Source: Clostridium sp. CAG:510
GTDB lineage: Bacteria; Bacillota; Clostridia; Lachnospirales; Lachnospiraceae
Assembly: GCA_000434615.1 (NCBI GenBank)
Contig: FR880809.1
Coordinates: 58,438-75,764, forward strand
Length of the DNA stretch: 17,327 nt
Direction of reading: 5' to 3'
Shown here in pieces: positions 1 through 7,521 of this stretch. Each line of letters opens with the position of its first letter. The stretch's first letter is position 1. Made by a program: the position numbers and the translations under genes. The notes under the pieces were generated by a model. That model did no database searches, was not told where the DNA came from, and saw nothing but the letters and a program-made list of their open reading frames with translations.

Positions 1-252
1 ATTCCTGCTGCCGCCGACCTTCGCCGCAGACAGCTCTAATAGGAAAAAGCGCACACTGTACCGGTACATAAACGCATAGGTGCCTAACTTACTTCCGAAA
101 TAATGGAATAAAAGCCCCTTGCTGACGGAGGCCTCCCTTACGATATCGTCCGTGCTGGCATGCGCGTAGCCGCCCTCCGCAAATACCTTCAGCGAGGCAT
201 TTATCATTCTGTCCTGTTTTTCTTTTTTCAAATCAAAAAATTTCTCGTTCAT
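1..252 (-). CDS. TetR/AcrR-family transcriptional regulator, N-terminal part (cut by window edge)
   Basis: The complement reads as 84 open codons from an ATG at 252 to the window edge. The start of the protein (MNEKFFDLKKEKQDRM) is followed by a TetR-type helix-turn-helix at about residues 25-55, with the family hallmarks VFAEGGY, STDDIV, EASVSKG and LLFHYFGSK. That domain binds DNA as a dimer; the C-terminal ligand-binding part lies outside the window, so neither ligand nor target can be named. The gene is divergent from the Bce-type module at 511. Its promoter is seen at 356-384, and an 18-bp tandem array fills its leader and reaches the start codon. There is no strong Shine-Dalgarno; the best is GGAA in the first repeat. 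Autoregulation from the repeats is possible but only inferred. Family assignment is confident, function is not. Confidence 0.9.
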   Translation of the reverse strand, partial: MNEKFFDLKKEKQDRMINASLKVFAEGGYAHASTDDIVREASVSKGLLFHYFGSKLGTYAFMYRYSVRFFLLELSAAKVGGSRN

Positions 253-331
253 AAGTAAAATTCCATTCTGTGTAAATATTCCATTCTGTGTAAACATTTC
301 ATTCCGAATAAATATTCGTTCCGGATAAGTA
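242..331. repeat. 18-bp direct tandem repeat array in the TetR leader
   Basis: Four consecutive 18-bp units start at 260, 278, 296 and 314. Units 1 and 2 share ATTCCATTCTGTGTAAA exactly; unit 3 is ATTTCATTCCGAATAAA and unit 4 is ATTCGTTCCGGATAAGT. A degenerate fifth unit at 242-259 shares CGTTC and ATAAGTAAAATT with unit 4 and contains the TetR start codon. The array lies between the inferred TetR transcription start (about 349) and its start codon. It could be an operator array or simply a local minisatellite. Confidence 0.85.
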
Positions 332-355
332 AAATTGACCCTGCCGGTCATCTAA

Positions 356-384
356 AATATAGCACACCCGCACGTTCTCTGCAA
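356..384 (-). promoter_or_regulatory. Candidate sigma-A promoter for the TetR gene
   Basis: On the minus strand, TTGCAG (384-379) is followed after 17 bp by TATATT (361-356). The start point would be near 349, giving a leader of about 95 nt made almost entirely of 18-bp repeats. Confidence 0.6.
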
Positions 385-386
385 GG

Positions 387-415
387 TAGCAATTTTTTTG
401 TTGTTGTGCTATGAT
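387..415 (+). promoter_or_regulatory. Weak candidate promoter for the response-regulator/kinase genes
   Basis: TATGAT at 410-415 is a good -10 element, but the hexamer 17 bp upstream (TAGCAA, 387-392) matches the -35 consensus poorly. It lies about 95 bp before the response-regulator start and is back-to-back with the TetR promoter. Confidence 0.35.
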
Positions 416-510
416 GGGAATGGGGTTCTGAATAGTCACGATTAACTATAAAGCATCTGTATGCGAGCTTTCCGTGCATGCAGCTGCGTTAAATATCAAT
501 GGAGGACAAC

Positions 511-1185
511 ATGTACAGACTGCTTATTATCGAAGATGATTTAGGAATAGCCTCTGCGGTGGAAAAGCAGGCATTAAGCTGGGATTTTTCCGTAAAATGC
601 GTGGAAAACTTCCGCGATGTCATGAAGGAATTTGCCGGCTTTGCACCCCATCTGGTGCTGCTGGATTTAGCGCTTCCCTTCTATAACGGCTATCACTGGT
701 GCAGCGAAATCCGCAAGGTTTCCAAGGTGCCCGTCATCATTTTATCCTCCGCCTCCGACAACATGAATATTGTCATGGCAATGAACATGGGTGCGGACGA
801 TTTTATTGCCAAGCCCTTTGACGGCAATGTACTCATGGCAAAAATCCAGGCGCTGCTGCGGCGTACCTACGACTTCACCGCCGCCGTTCCGCTTTTAGAG
901 CACCGGGGCGCTCTTTTTAATAAGGAAGACGGCTCCCTTACCTACGAGGGGCAGAAAATTTCCCTTACAAAAAACGAAGCCCGCATCCTTTCCGCTCTTT
1001 TGGAAAACAAGGGTAAGACCGTCAGCCGAGAAAAGCTGATGGAGCGGCTCTGGGAAACGGACAGCTTCGTGGACGAAAACACCCTGACCGTCAATGTGAA
1101 CCGCCTCCGCAGGAAATTAAACGAAGCGGGACTGACCGATTTTATCACCACCCGTTTCGGAGAAGGATATCTGATTTCCGTGTAA
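511..1185 (+). CDS. OmpR/PhoB-type response regulator, BceR-like
   Basis: Cytoplasmic DNA-binding response regulator of 224 residues. The receiver domain (about 1-115) has the acidic pair E8/D9-D10, phospho-acceptor D52 in LVLLDLALPF, the SSAS switch region and the IAKPF lysine. A winged-helix Trans_Reg_C domain follows (about 130-224; EARILSALL, VDENTLTVNVNRLRRKL, GEGYLI). The segment LPFYNGYHWCSEIRK is characteristic of regulators paired with Bce-type transporters. I chose the ATG at 511 because GGAGG (501-505) lies five bases upstream; an in-frame ATG at 499 would precede that site. The kinase starts 20 bp downstream, so the two are co-transcribed. The regulator probably binds the palindrome at 2181-2196 and activates the ABC genes. 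Confidence 0.93.
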   Translation: MYRLLIIEDDLGIASAVEKQALSWDFSVKCVENFRDVMKEFAGFAPHLVLLDLALPFYNGYHWCSEIRKVSKVPVIILSSASDNMNIVMAMNMGADDFIAKPFDGNVLMAKIQALLRRTYDFTAAVPLLEHRGALFNKEDGSLTYEGQKISLTKNEARILSALLENKGKTVSREKLMERLWETDSFVDENTLTVNVNRLRRKLNEAGLTDFITTRFGEGYLISV

Positions 1186-1205
1186 CCACAGAAAGGATGA
1201 AGCTT

Positions 1206-2195
1206 ATGAAATTATTTCTGCATTATCTTTCTTCCCATAAAAAATCCATCGCATTTTTTCTTCTGACCGGCATTTTGTTTTCGGTATCCTTTGCCCTGTA
1301 TCATCTGCCCGTCATGGCGGCGCTTTATCCGTTCCTGTTATGCCTCACAGTGGGGCTTGTGCTGCTTGTCATCGACTTTACCGGCTTTAAGAAAAAACAC
1401 GACCTTCTTTCGTATCTCGAACAGCATACCGCTTCCTTAATACAGGCGCTCCCGCAGGCGGACGGCATTTTGGAAGAAGATTACCAGGCTCTCCTACGCA
1501 TACTGCAAAAGGAATTTCAGGATGCGGAAACTGCATCGGAGACCCGCTATCAGGACATGATTGCCTATTACACCCTGTGGGCGCACCAGATTAAAACGCC
1601 CATTGCCGCCATGAAACTGACACTGCAGTATGAGGACTCCCATCTTGCCCGCCAGATTTCCGGCGACCTGTTCCGCATTGAACAGTACGTGGAAATGGTC
1701 ATGATGTTTCTGCGTCTCGGCTCCACTTCCACCGATTATGTCATCCGGGAATATGAGCTTACTCCCATATTAAACCAGACCATCAAAAAATTTGCCGGCG
1801 AATTTATCCTGCGCAAGCTCACCATCCATTACGAGCCCGTGGAGGCAACGGTGCTGACCGACGAAAAATGGCTTTCCTTCGTCATTGAGCAGCTCTTGTC
1901 CAATGCCTTAAAATACACCCGCAAAGGCGGCATTACCATCCGTTATGATGTGGAAAAACATACCCTGCATATAGAGGACACCGGTATCGGCATTGCCCCG
2001 GAAGACCTTCCCCGCATTTTTGAGAACGGTTATACCGGCTACAACGGCAGACGTGACAAGAAGGCAAGCGGTCTCGGTCTTTACCTTTGCAAAACCATCT
2101 GTGATAAGTTAAATCATACCCTTTCCATCACCTCCACGCCCGACATGGGCACCGAGGTTTCCCTTACTTTTCCGGTAAAACTTACAGAAATGTAA
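1206..2195 (+). CDS. Intramembrane-sensing histidine kinase, BceS-like
   Basis: Sensor kinase of 329 residues. Two hydrophobic helices (about 14-32 and 36-57) are separated by only a few residues, the mark of intramembrane-sensing kinases, which lack an extracellular sensor domain and take their signal from the partner transporter. The H-box is WAHQIKTPIAAM with the phosphorylated H127. It is followed by the N-box (EQLLSNALKYT), G1 (EDTGIGI) and G2 (GLGLYLCKTI) ATP-binding boxes. The ATG at 1206 is preferred because AAAGG (1192-1196) is nine bases upstream, whereas an in-frame ATG at 1197 directly abuts that site. The last codons and stop lie inside the operator-like palindrome at 2181-2196. 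The ligand is probably a cell-wall-active peptide, by family only. Confidence 0.93.
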   Translation: MKLFLHYLSSHKKSIAFFLLTGILFSVSFALYHLPVMAALYPFLLCLTVGLVLLVIDFTGFKKKHDLLSYLEQHTASLIQALPQADGILEEDYQALLRILQKEFQDAETASETRYQDMIAYYTLWAHQIKTPIAAMKLTLQYEDSHLARQISGDLFRIEQYVEMVMMFLRLGSTSTDYVIREYELTPILNQTIKKFAGEFILRKLTIHYEPVEATVLTDEKWLSFVIEQLLSNALKYTRKGGITIRYDVEKHTLHIEDTGIGIAPEDLPRIFENGYTGYNGRRDKKASGLGLYLCKTICDKLNHTLSITSTPDMGTEVSLTFPVKLTEM

Positions 2196-2217
2196 GATTT
2201 GCCCGCCGGATTGTAAG
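2181..2217. promoter_or_regulatory. BceR-like operator: palindrome plus downstream half-site
   Basis: CTTACAGAAATGTAAG at 2181-2196 is a perfect 6-4-6 palindrome. It fits the TNACA-N4-TGTAA type described for BceR-like regulators. A further TGTAAG half-site lies at 2212-2217, exactly 21 bp (two helical turns) from the first. The palindrome includes the final codons and stop of the kinase gene. Binding by the 511-1185 product is inferred. Confidence 0.75.
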
Positions 2218-2226
2218 CCGATTCCA

Positions 2227-2255
2227 TGGTATGGGTTCCTCTTTTTTCTTATACT
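2227..2255 (+). promoter_or_regulatory. Candidate activator-dependent promoter for the ABC transporter genes
   Basis: TATACT at 2250-2255 is a good -10 box. The hexamer 17 bp upstream (TGGTAT) is far from consensus, as expected where an activator on the upstream palindrome helps RNA polymerase. A strong AAGGAGG precedes the start codon at 2297. Confidence 0.5.
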
Positions 2256-2296
2256 GAAACCAGGTTAAATAAGTAAACAAAAGGAGGAGCTCTCAC

Positions 2297-3064
2297 ATGA
2301 GTATCTTAGAAGTGAAAGGTGTTAAAAAAGTATACACAACCCGCTTTGGCAACAACAAAGTCGAAGCCTTAAAGAATGTCAATTTTCAGGTAGAAAAGGG
2401 CGAGTACGTCGCCATTATGGGCGAATCCGGTTCCGGTAAAACCACCCTTTTGAATATTCTGGCTGCCCTCGACCGTCCCACCGGCGGCTCCGTTTTTCTG
2501 GACGGCCGCAATCTTTCCGATATCAGGGAGTCCGACATGGCTGCTTTCCGCAGAGATGAACTGGGCTTCGTTTTTCAGGATTTCAACCTTCTTGACACAT
2601 TCCCCGTGGAGGACAATATTTATCTTCCTCTGGTACTTGCCGGCAAAAGCTACAACGAAATGAAGGTGCGTCTGGCACCCATCGCCGAAAAGTTAGGAAT
2701 TACGTCCCTCTTAAAAAAATATCCCTATGAAATATCCGGCGGACAGAAGCAGCGTGTTGCCGTTGCCCGTGCTCTGATTACCGGTCCCAAGCTTATTTTG
2801 GCCGACGAACCCACCGGTGCGCTGGACTCCAAGGCAACCGACGAACTGCTGTCTTTGTTTAACGAGGTCAACGCCACCGGTCAGACCATTCTGATGGTTA
2901 CCCACTCCGTAAAGGCTGCCAGCCATGCGGGCAGAGTTTTGTTTATCAAGGACGGCGAAGTGTTCCACCAGATTTACCGCGGTCAGGACAGCTTCTCCGC
3001 CCAGTACCAGAAAATTTCTGATACGCTGACTCTCCTTCAGCAGACAGGCGGTGATCGGGCATGA
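2297..3064 (+). CDS. ABC transporter ATP-binding protein, BceA-like (MacB/LolD-type)
   Basis: Cytoplasmic ATPase of 255 residues that would energise the permease encoded next. It has all expected motifs: Walker A GESGSGKT (42-49), Q-loop VFQDFN (Q94), signature SGGQKQR (147-153), Walker B LILADEP (D170, E171), D-loop GALD, and the switch histidine H203 in VTHS. The length and the FtsX-type partner place it in the antimicrobial-peptide transporter group, in which BceAB frees lipid-linked cell-wall precursors from bound peptide. The start is fixed by AAGGAGG upstream. The stop codon overlaps the permease start by four bases (ATGA at 3061-3064), so the two are translationally coupled. Substrate specificity cannot be read from the sequence. 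Confidence 0.95.
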   Translation: MSILEVKGVKKVYTTRFGNNKVEALKNVNFQVEKGEYVAIMGESGSGKTTLLNILAALDRPTGGSVFLDGRNLSDIRESDMAAFRRDELGFVFQDFNLLDTFPVEDNIYLPLVLAGKSYNEMKVRLAPIAEKLGITSLLKKYPYEISGGQKQRVAVARALITGPKLILADEPTGALDSKATDELLSLFNEVNATGQTILMVTHSVKAASHAGRVLFIKDGEVFHQIYRGQDSFSAQYQKISDTLTLLQQTGGDRA

Positions 3065-5094
3065 GAATAGGATTTTATATGAAGCTTGCCGCCAACGGCA
3101 TGAAAAAAAACGGGAAATTTTACATTCCCTATCTTTTAACCTGTATCTGCACGATTGCCATGTGCTACATCGTATCAGCGCTGTCCGTGTCCCCAACACT
3201 GGCTGCCATGCGCGGCGGCGACATGCTGATAAGCCTGCTGAAATTAGGCGTATGGGTTATCATTATCTTTTCCGTACTGCTGTTAAGCTACACCAACAGC
3301 TTTCTAAGGAAAAAACGGACCCGGGAATTCGGACTTTACAACATCCTCGGCATGGATAAACGGAACATCGGTCTTATTTTATTTTTTGAAACCATAATAA
3401 TGGCTTTTCTGTCCCTGTTTTTCGGTCTGCTTGCGGGTATTCTCCTCTTAAAGCTTGCGGAGCTGCTTCTTGTGAATATGCTGCATGCCGGCGTCACGTA
3501 TACGCTGATCGTATCCTGGTCCAGCATCCGCTATACCATTATTCTGTTTCTCCTTATTTTTTTGCTGAACCTGCTGCGCAATCTTTTCCGGATTACCGTG
3601 TCAAGACCGGTGGAACTGCTTCACAGCGAGTCCTTCGGGGAGAAACCGCCCCGCGCCAATTTCCTGATGGGACTTTTGGGCATCCTTATTTTAGGCGGCG
3701 CCTACTACCTTGCCGTCAGCATTGAAGACCCGATTTCCGCTACGGTCTGGTTTTTCGTAGCTGTCTGCATGGTCATTATCGGAACCTATCTTTTGTTTAT
3801 TTCCGGTTCCGTGGTCTTTTTGAAGCTGCTTCAGAAAAACAAATGCTACTACTATAAACCCAACCATTTTATTTCTGTTTCATCCATGGCCTTCCGCATG
3901 AAACGAAACGGTGCCGGGCTGGCTTCCATCTGCATCCTGGCAACCATGGTTCTGGTTATGACCGCTTCTTCCTCCTGCCTGTTTTTCGGCGAAGAGGACA
4001 GTTTAAAGGAACGGCATTCCAGGGACTTCAGCATTACGGTGCAAGAGCGTCTGTCTTATGGCACTGTGGCTCCTGAAATCACGGCATCTATTGCTAAAAA
4101 GACGGAGGATGTCATGCTGCTTCACAATGCGCAGGCTTCGGATTTACTCACCTATTCCTACCTGAATGTATCCTGTGTCTTAGATGGCAGCGCTTTGCCT
4201 TCCGATTTTGAAGAAGGCTACCTGCGGACGCAGAACAACTTTTCCGGTATCTGCCAGTTGTATTTCTTTTCCCTTGACGACTACAACCGGATGATGGATA
4301 CGGACTACACACTGAATACCTATGAAATGTTTTTATACAAAAAGGGAGGAAGGAATTATGCGTATCAGGAGCTGACACTGCCCGGACAGACAACCTATCA
4401 CCTGAAGGCTGCCCTGAAGAGCTTTTTTGATGTGGAAGATACCAATTCCTATATCGGCAGCACCTATTTTATCGTTGTCCCTGATCTTGAAGCCGTACGC
4501 AGCCTGCTGCCCGAAGATTACTCTACTTTTCTTTGGTATTACGGATTCCGGACACCCCTTTCCGCAGAGGAACAGGATATCATGATACACGATATGGAGG
4601 TGGATTTATCCGGAATATTTACGGAGAATTCCCTGGATGCCATGCTCCGTGTGGAGTCCGTGGAAAATGACAGAACGGACTTTATAGCTGCCTACGGCGG
4701 TCTGTTCTTCTTAGGCATTCTGCTTAGTGTGGCATTTATTTTAGCTGCTGTGTTAATTATTTATTTCAAGCAGATTTCCGAAGGCTACGAGGACAAATCC
4801 CGCTTCGCCATTATGCAGAAGGTGGGACTTACCGACAGGGAAATCCGGTGCAGCATCAATTCCCAGCTTTTAACGGTCTTTTTCCTGCCGCTTTTATTTG
4901 CCGGTCTGCACCTGTGCTTTGCCTTCCCGCTGATTAAAAAAATCCTGTTGTTGTTCGGCTTCTTAAACGACAGGCTGTTTATCCTGACCACTTTAATAAG
5001 CTTTGCGGCGTTTGCGGTTTTCTACACCGTTATTTACCGCATGACCTCCAATGCTTATTATGACATCGTAAGAGGACCCAGGGAAAACCGATAG
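3061..5094 (+). CDS. ABC transporter permease, BceB-like (FtsX domains, large extracellular loop)
   Basis: Membrane protein of 677 residues with the ten-helix Bce-type layout. One helix lies near residues 18-40, then an FtsX-like block to about 180, two to three helices at about 200-300, a soluble extracellular domain of about 210 residues (about 315-530), and three C-terminal helices (about 545-570, 600-630, 640-665). The extracellular domain is the feature thought to recognise peptide or target and to signal to the paired kinase. The LRNLFRITVSRPVELL segment resembles the conserved cytoplasmic linker of the family. It overlaps the ATPase stop by four bases. No convincing terminator follows; downstream is a 23-bp repeat array. 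Resistance to a bacitracin-like or lantibiotic peptide is a family-based inference. Confidence 0.93.
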   Translation: MRIGFYMKLAANGMKKNGKFYIPYLLTCICTIAMCYIVSALSVSPTLAAMRGGDMLISLLKLGVWVIIIFSVLLLSYTNSFLRKKRTREFGLYNILGMDKRNIGLILFFETIIMAFLSLFFGLLAGILLLKLAELLLVNMLHAGVTYTLIVSWSSIRYTIILFLLIFLLNLLRNLFRITVSRPVELLHSESFGEKPPRANFLMGLLGILILGGAYYLAVSIEDPISATVWFFVAVCMVIIGTYLLFISGSVVFLKLLQKNKCYYYKPNHFISVSSMAFRMKRNGAGLASICILATMVLVMTASSSCLFFGEEDSLKERHSRDFSITVQERLSYGTVAPEITASIAKKTEDVMLLHNAQASDLLTYSYLNVSCVLDGSALPSDFEEGYLRTQNNFSGICQLYFFSLDDYNRMMDTDYTLNTYEMFLYKKGGRNYAYQELTLPGQTTYHLKAALKSFFDVEDTNSYIGSTYFIVVPDLEAVRSLLPEDYSTFLWYYGFRTPLSAEEQDIMIHDMEVDLSGIFTENSLDAMLRVESVENDRTDFIAAYGGLFFLGILLSVAFILAAVLIIYFKQISEGYEDKSRFAIMQKVGLTDREIRCSINSQLLTVFFLPLLFAGLHLCFAFPLIKKILLLFGFLNDRLFILTTLISFAAFAVFYTVIYRMTSNAYYDIVRGPRENR

Positions 5095-5156
5095 GCGCCG
5101 GAAGGGGAAAACGATGCCGCAGACAGCGCAGACGGACAGGGCAGCGCCAGGAGACA

Positions 5157-5225
5157 GACCGTTCAGCGGCTGAGAGGCAGACCGTTCAGCGGCCGGGAGG
5201 CAAACCATTCGTCGGCTGAGAGGCG
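5157..5225. repeat. 23-bp direct tandem repeat, three units
   Basis: Units start at 5157, 5180 and 5203, exactly 23 bp apart. Units 1 and 2 share GACCGTTCAGCGGC and end in GGCA; unit 3 is diverged (AACCATTCGTCGGC). Traces continue on either side. The array lies 3' of the permease gene and upstream of the thrH promoter. It is much more GC-rich than the 17-bp array that follows about 110 bp later. Confidence 0.8.
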
Positions 5226-5293
5226 GCTCGGCTGCGGTCTTGCAAAAATTCAATTTTGATGATTTTTTTATGGCGTTTTCCATGCTTTTCCAC

Positions 5294-5299
5294 TATAAT
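5294..5299 (+). promoter_or_regulatory. Candidate -10 element for thrH
   Basis: A perfect TATAAT stands about 140 bp before the thrH start. The expected -35 position (5271-5276, TGGCGT) is poor. If used, transcription would begin near 5306 and the leader would consist largely of the 17-bp repeats. Confidence 0.4.
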
Positions 5300-5338
5300 G
5301 AAAATGACGGTTGAAAATCAATCATCTGGTTATGCGTT

Positions 5339-5406
5339 GTCATTTGATAAAGATTGTCGTTTGATGAAGATTATCATTTGAGGGAATTTGTCATTTGATG
5401 AATGTT
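5339..5406. repeat. 17-bp direct tandem repeat in the thrH leader, four units
   Basis: Units start at 5339, 5356, 5373 and 5390, exactly 17 bp apart. They read GTCATTTGATAAAGATT, GTCGTTTGATGAAGATT, ATCATTTGAGGGAATTT and GTCATTTGATGAATGTT. Two weaker units may precede them (about 5304 and 5321). The array ends 22 bp before the GGAG ribosome binding site of thrH. The unit is unrelated to those of the other arrays. Confidence 0.85.
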
Positions 5407-5438
5407 AACAAAAATTAGGAAAAGGATTGGAGAATACT

Positions 5439-6044
5439 ATGGAAATCGTATGTTTAGACTTAGAAGGTGTACTGGTACCCGAAATCTGGATTGCTTTTGC
5501 GGAAGAAACCGGCATTCCCGAACTGAAAAGAACCACCCGCGACGAGCCGGATTATGACAAGCTGATGAAATACCGCATTGGCATCTTAAAGGAGCACGGA
5601 CTCGGCTTAAAGGAAATCCAGGACACCATTGCCAAAATTGAGCCCTTGGAAGGCGCAAAGGAATTTTTAGACAGTCTGCGGGAAATGACGCAGGTTATCA
5701 TTATCAGCGATACCTTCTCCCAGTTTGCGGGCCCTCTTATGAAGAAGCTCGGCTATCCTACCATCTTCTGCAACTCCCTTGTGGTCGCCGACAACGGCGA
5801 GATCACCGACTTCAAGATGCGTTGTGAGAAATCCAAATACACCACGGTAAAGGCTCTGCAGTCCATCGGCTACGATACCATTGCCAGCGGTGACAGCCAC
5901 AACGACCTCGGCATGATTCAGGCCAGCAAGGCAGGCTTCTTATTCAAGTCCACCGACGCCATCAAGGCAGAATATCCTGACATTCCGGCTTATGAAACCT
6001 ATGATGAGCTGCTTGCCGCTATCAAAGAAGTAATTGGGAAATAA
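5439..6044 (+). CDS. thrH: Phosphoserine phosphatase / homoserine phosphotransferase ThrH
   Basis: Cytoplasmic HAD-superfamily enzyme of 201 residues. The N-terminus (LDLEGVLVPEIWIAFAE) and the segment DYDKLMKYRIGILKEHGL closely follow Pseudomonas ThrH. ThrH dephosphorylates phosphoserine and can transfer the phosphate to homoserine, linking serine and threonine biosynthesis. Catalytic residues visible are D7 and E9 (motif I, DLEG), S90 (IIISDTF, motif II), the KSK lysines near 131-133 (motif III) and GDSHND (151-156, motif IV). The family uses DxEG rather than the usual DxDG. An upstream in-frame TTG at 5427 was rejected: the ATG at 5439 has GGAG six bases before it. The gene is monocistronic, with its own terminator at 6093-6128. 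Confidence 0.92.
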   Translation: MEIVCLDLEGVLVPEIWIAFAEETGIPELKRTTRDEPDYDKLMKYRIGILKEHGLGLKEIQDTIAKIEPLEGAKEFLDSLREMTQVIIISDTFSQFAGPLMKKLGYPTIFCNSLVVADNGEITDFKMRCEKSKYTTVKALQSIGYDTIASGDSHNDLGMIQASKAGFLFKSTDAIKAEYPDIPAYETYDELLAAIKEVIGK

Positions 6045-6092
6045 GATGAGGAACCACCCTATATGTGAGGTCTCTTAACCCTCTGAATACAC

Positions 6093-6137
6093 ACAGCCGG
6101 CGTCCAACTGAAGCAGGATACCGGCTGTTTTCTTTTT
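6093..6137 (+). terminator. Rho-independent terminator of thrH
   Basis: ACAGCCGG (6093-6100) pairs with CCGGCTGT (6121-6128) and is followed by a T-rich run (TTTCTTTTT). The loop is long (20 nt), but position and T-tract fit termination about 50 bp after the thrH stop. Confidence 0.7.
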
Positions 6138-6145
6138 CATCTTCC

Positions 6146-6443
6146 TTAAAGCATTTTGCTTATTTTCTTGAATTTGCTGTTTCCTTTTTCATCTTCTTTA
6201 AAGCATTTCGCTTATTTCTTACAATTTGCTGCTTACTTTTTCACCTTTTTTAAAGCAAATTTCTCATATTTTTCTTTCTGCTTCTCATTATCTCTTTTTA
6301 TTTAAAGCAAATAGTCCCCATTTGCTTTTTTTGCTTCTTACACCTTATCTTTGTTTAAAGCATTTGTTCTATTTTTCAGTATTTGCCTCTTTCTTTTCTA
6401 TCATCTTTAAAGCATATATCATGTTCCTTGGAATTTGCTGCTT
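6146..6443. repeat. 52-bp tandem repeat array with inverted arms, six units
   Basis: TTAAAGCA recurs at 6146, 6198, 6250, 6302, 6355 and 6407, giving periods of 52, 52, 52, 53 and 52. About 25 bp after each, AATTTGCT or a variant recurs (6171, 6223, 6275, 6328, 6380, 6432). Each unit can therefore fold AGCAAAT against ATTTGCT; the fourth has AGCAAAT, a 7-nt loop and ATTTGCT in full. The linkers are pyrimidine-rich. The array fills the whole gap between the thrH terminator and the stop codon of the convergent lipoprotein gene (6444). No gene was seen in this stretch. Confidence 0.9.
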
Positions 6444-7307
6444 TTACAAATCCACCTCATTGGGGCAGGACGTATAGTCGTAAATCTGCATCCCCAGTTC
6501 TTCCATCTCTGCCATGTTTTTCTGGGTGTCGAACTGTTCACCCTGGATAAGCCACTCCGGTGCATCAAAAAAGGCAGCCTTTGCCTTCGTTTTCTCGTAG
6601 AATTCCCGGCACATGGTATGGTTTCCGTGGTGGGATACCTGCACATAGTCCACTTCCAGTTCCGTGTCATAGTTTTGCATCATCTGCTTTCCCAGTGCTT
6701 CATCATAACAATCTCCCATAAAGAGCATGCTCTTGTCTTCCGACTCCACAGTAAACACCAGGGAGCTGTTATTGGGCATATCCTTGGTGGTTTGCGACAT
6801 TCCCTTCCGGTAACTGTTCAGGAAATGCAGGGACAAATCTGAAAACTGCAGAACATCCCCTTCCTCCACACTTTCCACATTGGAGGCGCTTTCCGTCAAT
6901 TCCTCATATTCCTGCAAAACCGCAATGTCATCCCATTCCTGGTCCACACTGTCATACTCTTCATAATCCACGCCATTATCATATACGGCATCTATTTTAA
7001 TATCTTTATCCTCGTACAGTTTTACGAAAGCTCCGATATGATCTGGATGAGGATGCGTCAAAATCCAGGCATCCACCTCGCCGCCGTTCTCCCGGATGAC
7101 CTCTTTCACCTGTCCGGCGTTCTGTTCGGAACCGCCGTCAATTATAATCAGTTCTCCCCGGTTGCTGCTTAAGGTATAAAAATTTGCCTGCAGTCCCGAC
7201 TCATCGGCATACTGCGTCACTTTCCATTCGGTATTTTTCGCCTTTCCGCAGCCTGCTGCCAGTAAAACAGTAATACCCATTGCCCATAAAATATGTCTCT
7301 TTTTCAT
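6444..7307 (-). CDS. Metallo-beta-lactamase-fold lipoprotein (ComEC C-domain-like)
   Basis: Predicted exported lipoprotein of 287 residues. A short basic N-terminus and hydrophobic stretch end in the lipobox LAAGC with C20 as the lipidated cysteine, so the enzyme should sit on the outer face of the membrane. The metallo-hydrolase fold shows IIIDGG (about 54-59), the metal motif HPHPDH (H85, H87, D89, H90), MGD (D199) and VSHHGN (H226, H227). The MGD/SHHG pattern is that of the ComEC/Rec2 C-terminal domain family. Substrate is unknown; nucleic acid or a phosphoester are possibilities by family. The ATG at 7307 is preceded by an AAGGGG-type site. It appears monocistronic; no terminator other than the 52-bp repeat hairpins lies after it. 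Confidence 0.88.
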   Translation of the reverse strand: MKKRHILWAMGITVLLAAGCGKAKNTEWKVTQYADESGLQANFYTLSSNRGELIIIDGGSEQNAGQVKEVIRENGGEVDAWILTHPHPDHIGAFVKLYEDKDIKIDAVYDNGVDYEEYDSVDQEWDDIAVLQEYEELTESASNVESVEEGDVLQFSDLSLHFLNSYRKGMSQTTKDMPNNSSLVFTVESEDKSMLFMGDCYDEALGKQMMQNYDTELEVDYVQVSHHGNHTMCREFYEKTKAKAAFFDAPEWLIQGEQFDTQKNMAEMEELGMQIYDYTSCPNEVDL

Positions 7308-7352
7308 GCTCTTTCCCCTTATACAAAAAATGCCCGGTTACTTCTTTCCCCT

Positions 7353-7358
7353 ACTATA
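7353..7358 (-). promoter_or_regulatory. Possible -10 element for the lipoprotein gene
   Basis: The minus strand reads TATAGT here, about 45 bp before the start codon. No good -35 hexamer is seen. Just upstream, GGATATGCC and GGATATTCC form a 9-bp direct repeat that might be a regulator site. Confidence 0.3.
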
Positions 7359-7521
7359 CACGGAATATCCGGCATATCCCATACCCTTCCGGCAGAATTA
7401 AATCTTTATTAACTTTTTGCCTTGGAATTGATAACTCATTTCCTTAAAAAAGAATTTTTCTTTTTGCCGACACTTTTCTCTTCTGATAACGCTTTCGTGC
7501 CTACTATCCGTATACAGAGAA

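Noticed and set aside
5095..5283. 96-codon minus-strand frame over the 23-bp array
   Set aside because: It has no ribosome binding site and is composed of repeats and the antisense of the permease 3' end.
6065..6477. Two open frames of 62 and 83 codons in the 52-bp array
   Set aside because: They are translations of pyrimidine-rich repeats (Phe/Leu/Ser only), lack ribosome binding sites, and one runs into the end of the lipoprotein gene.
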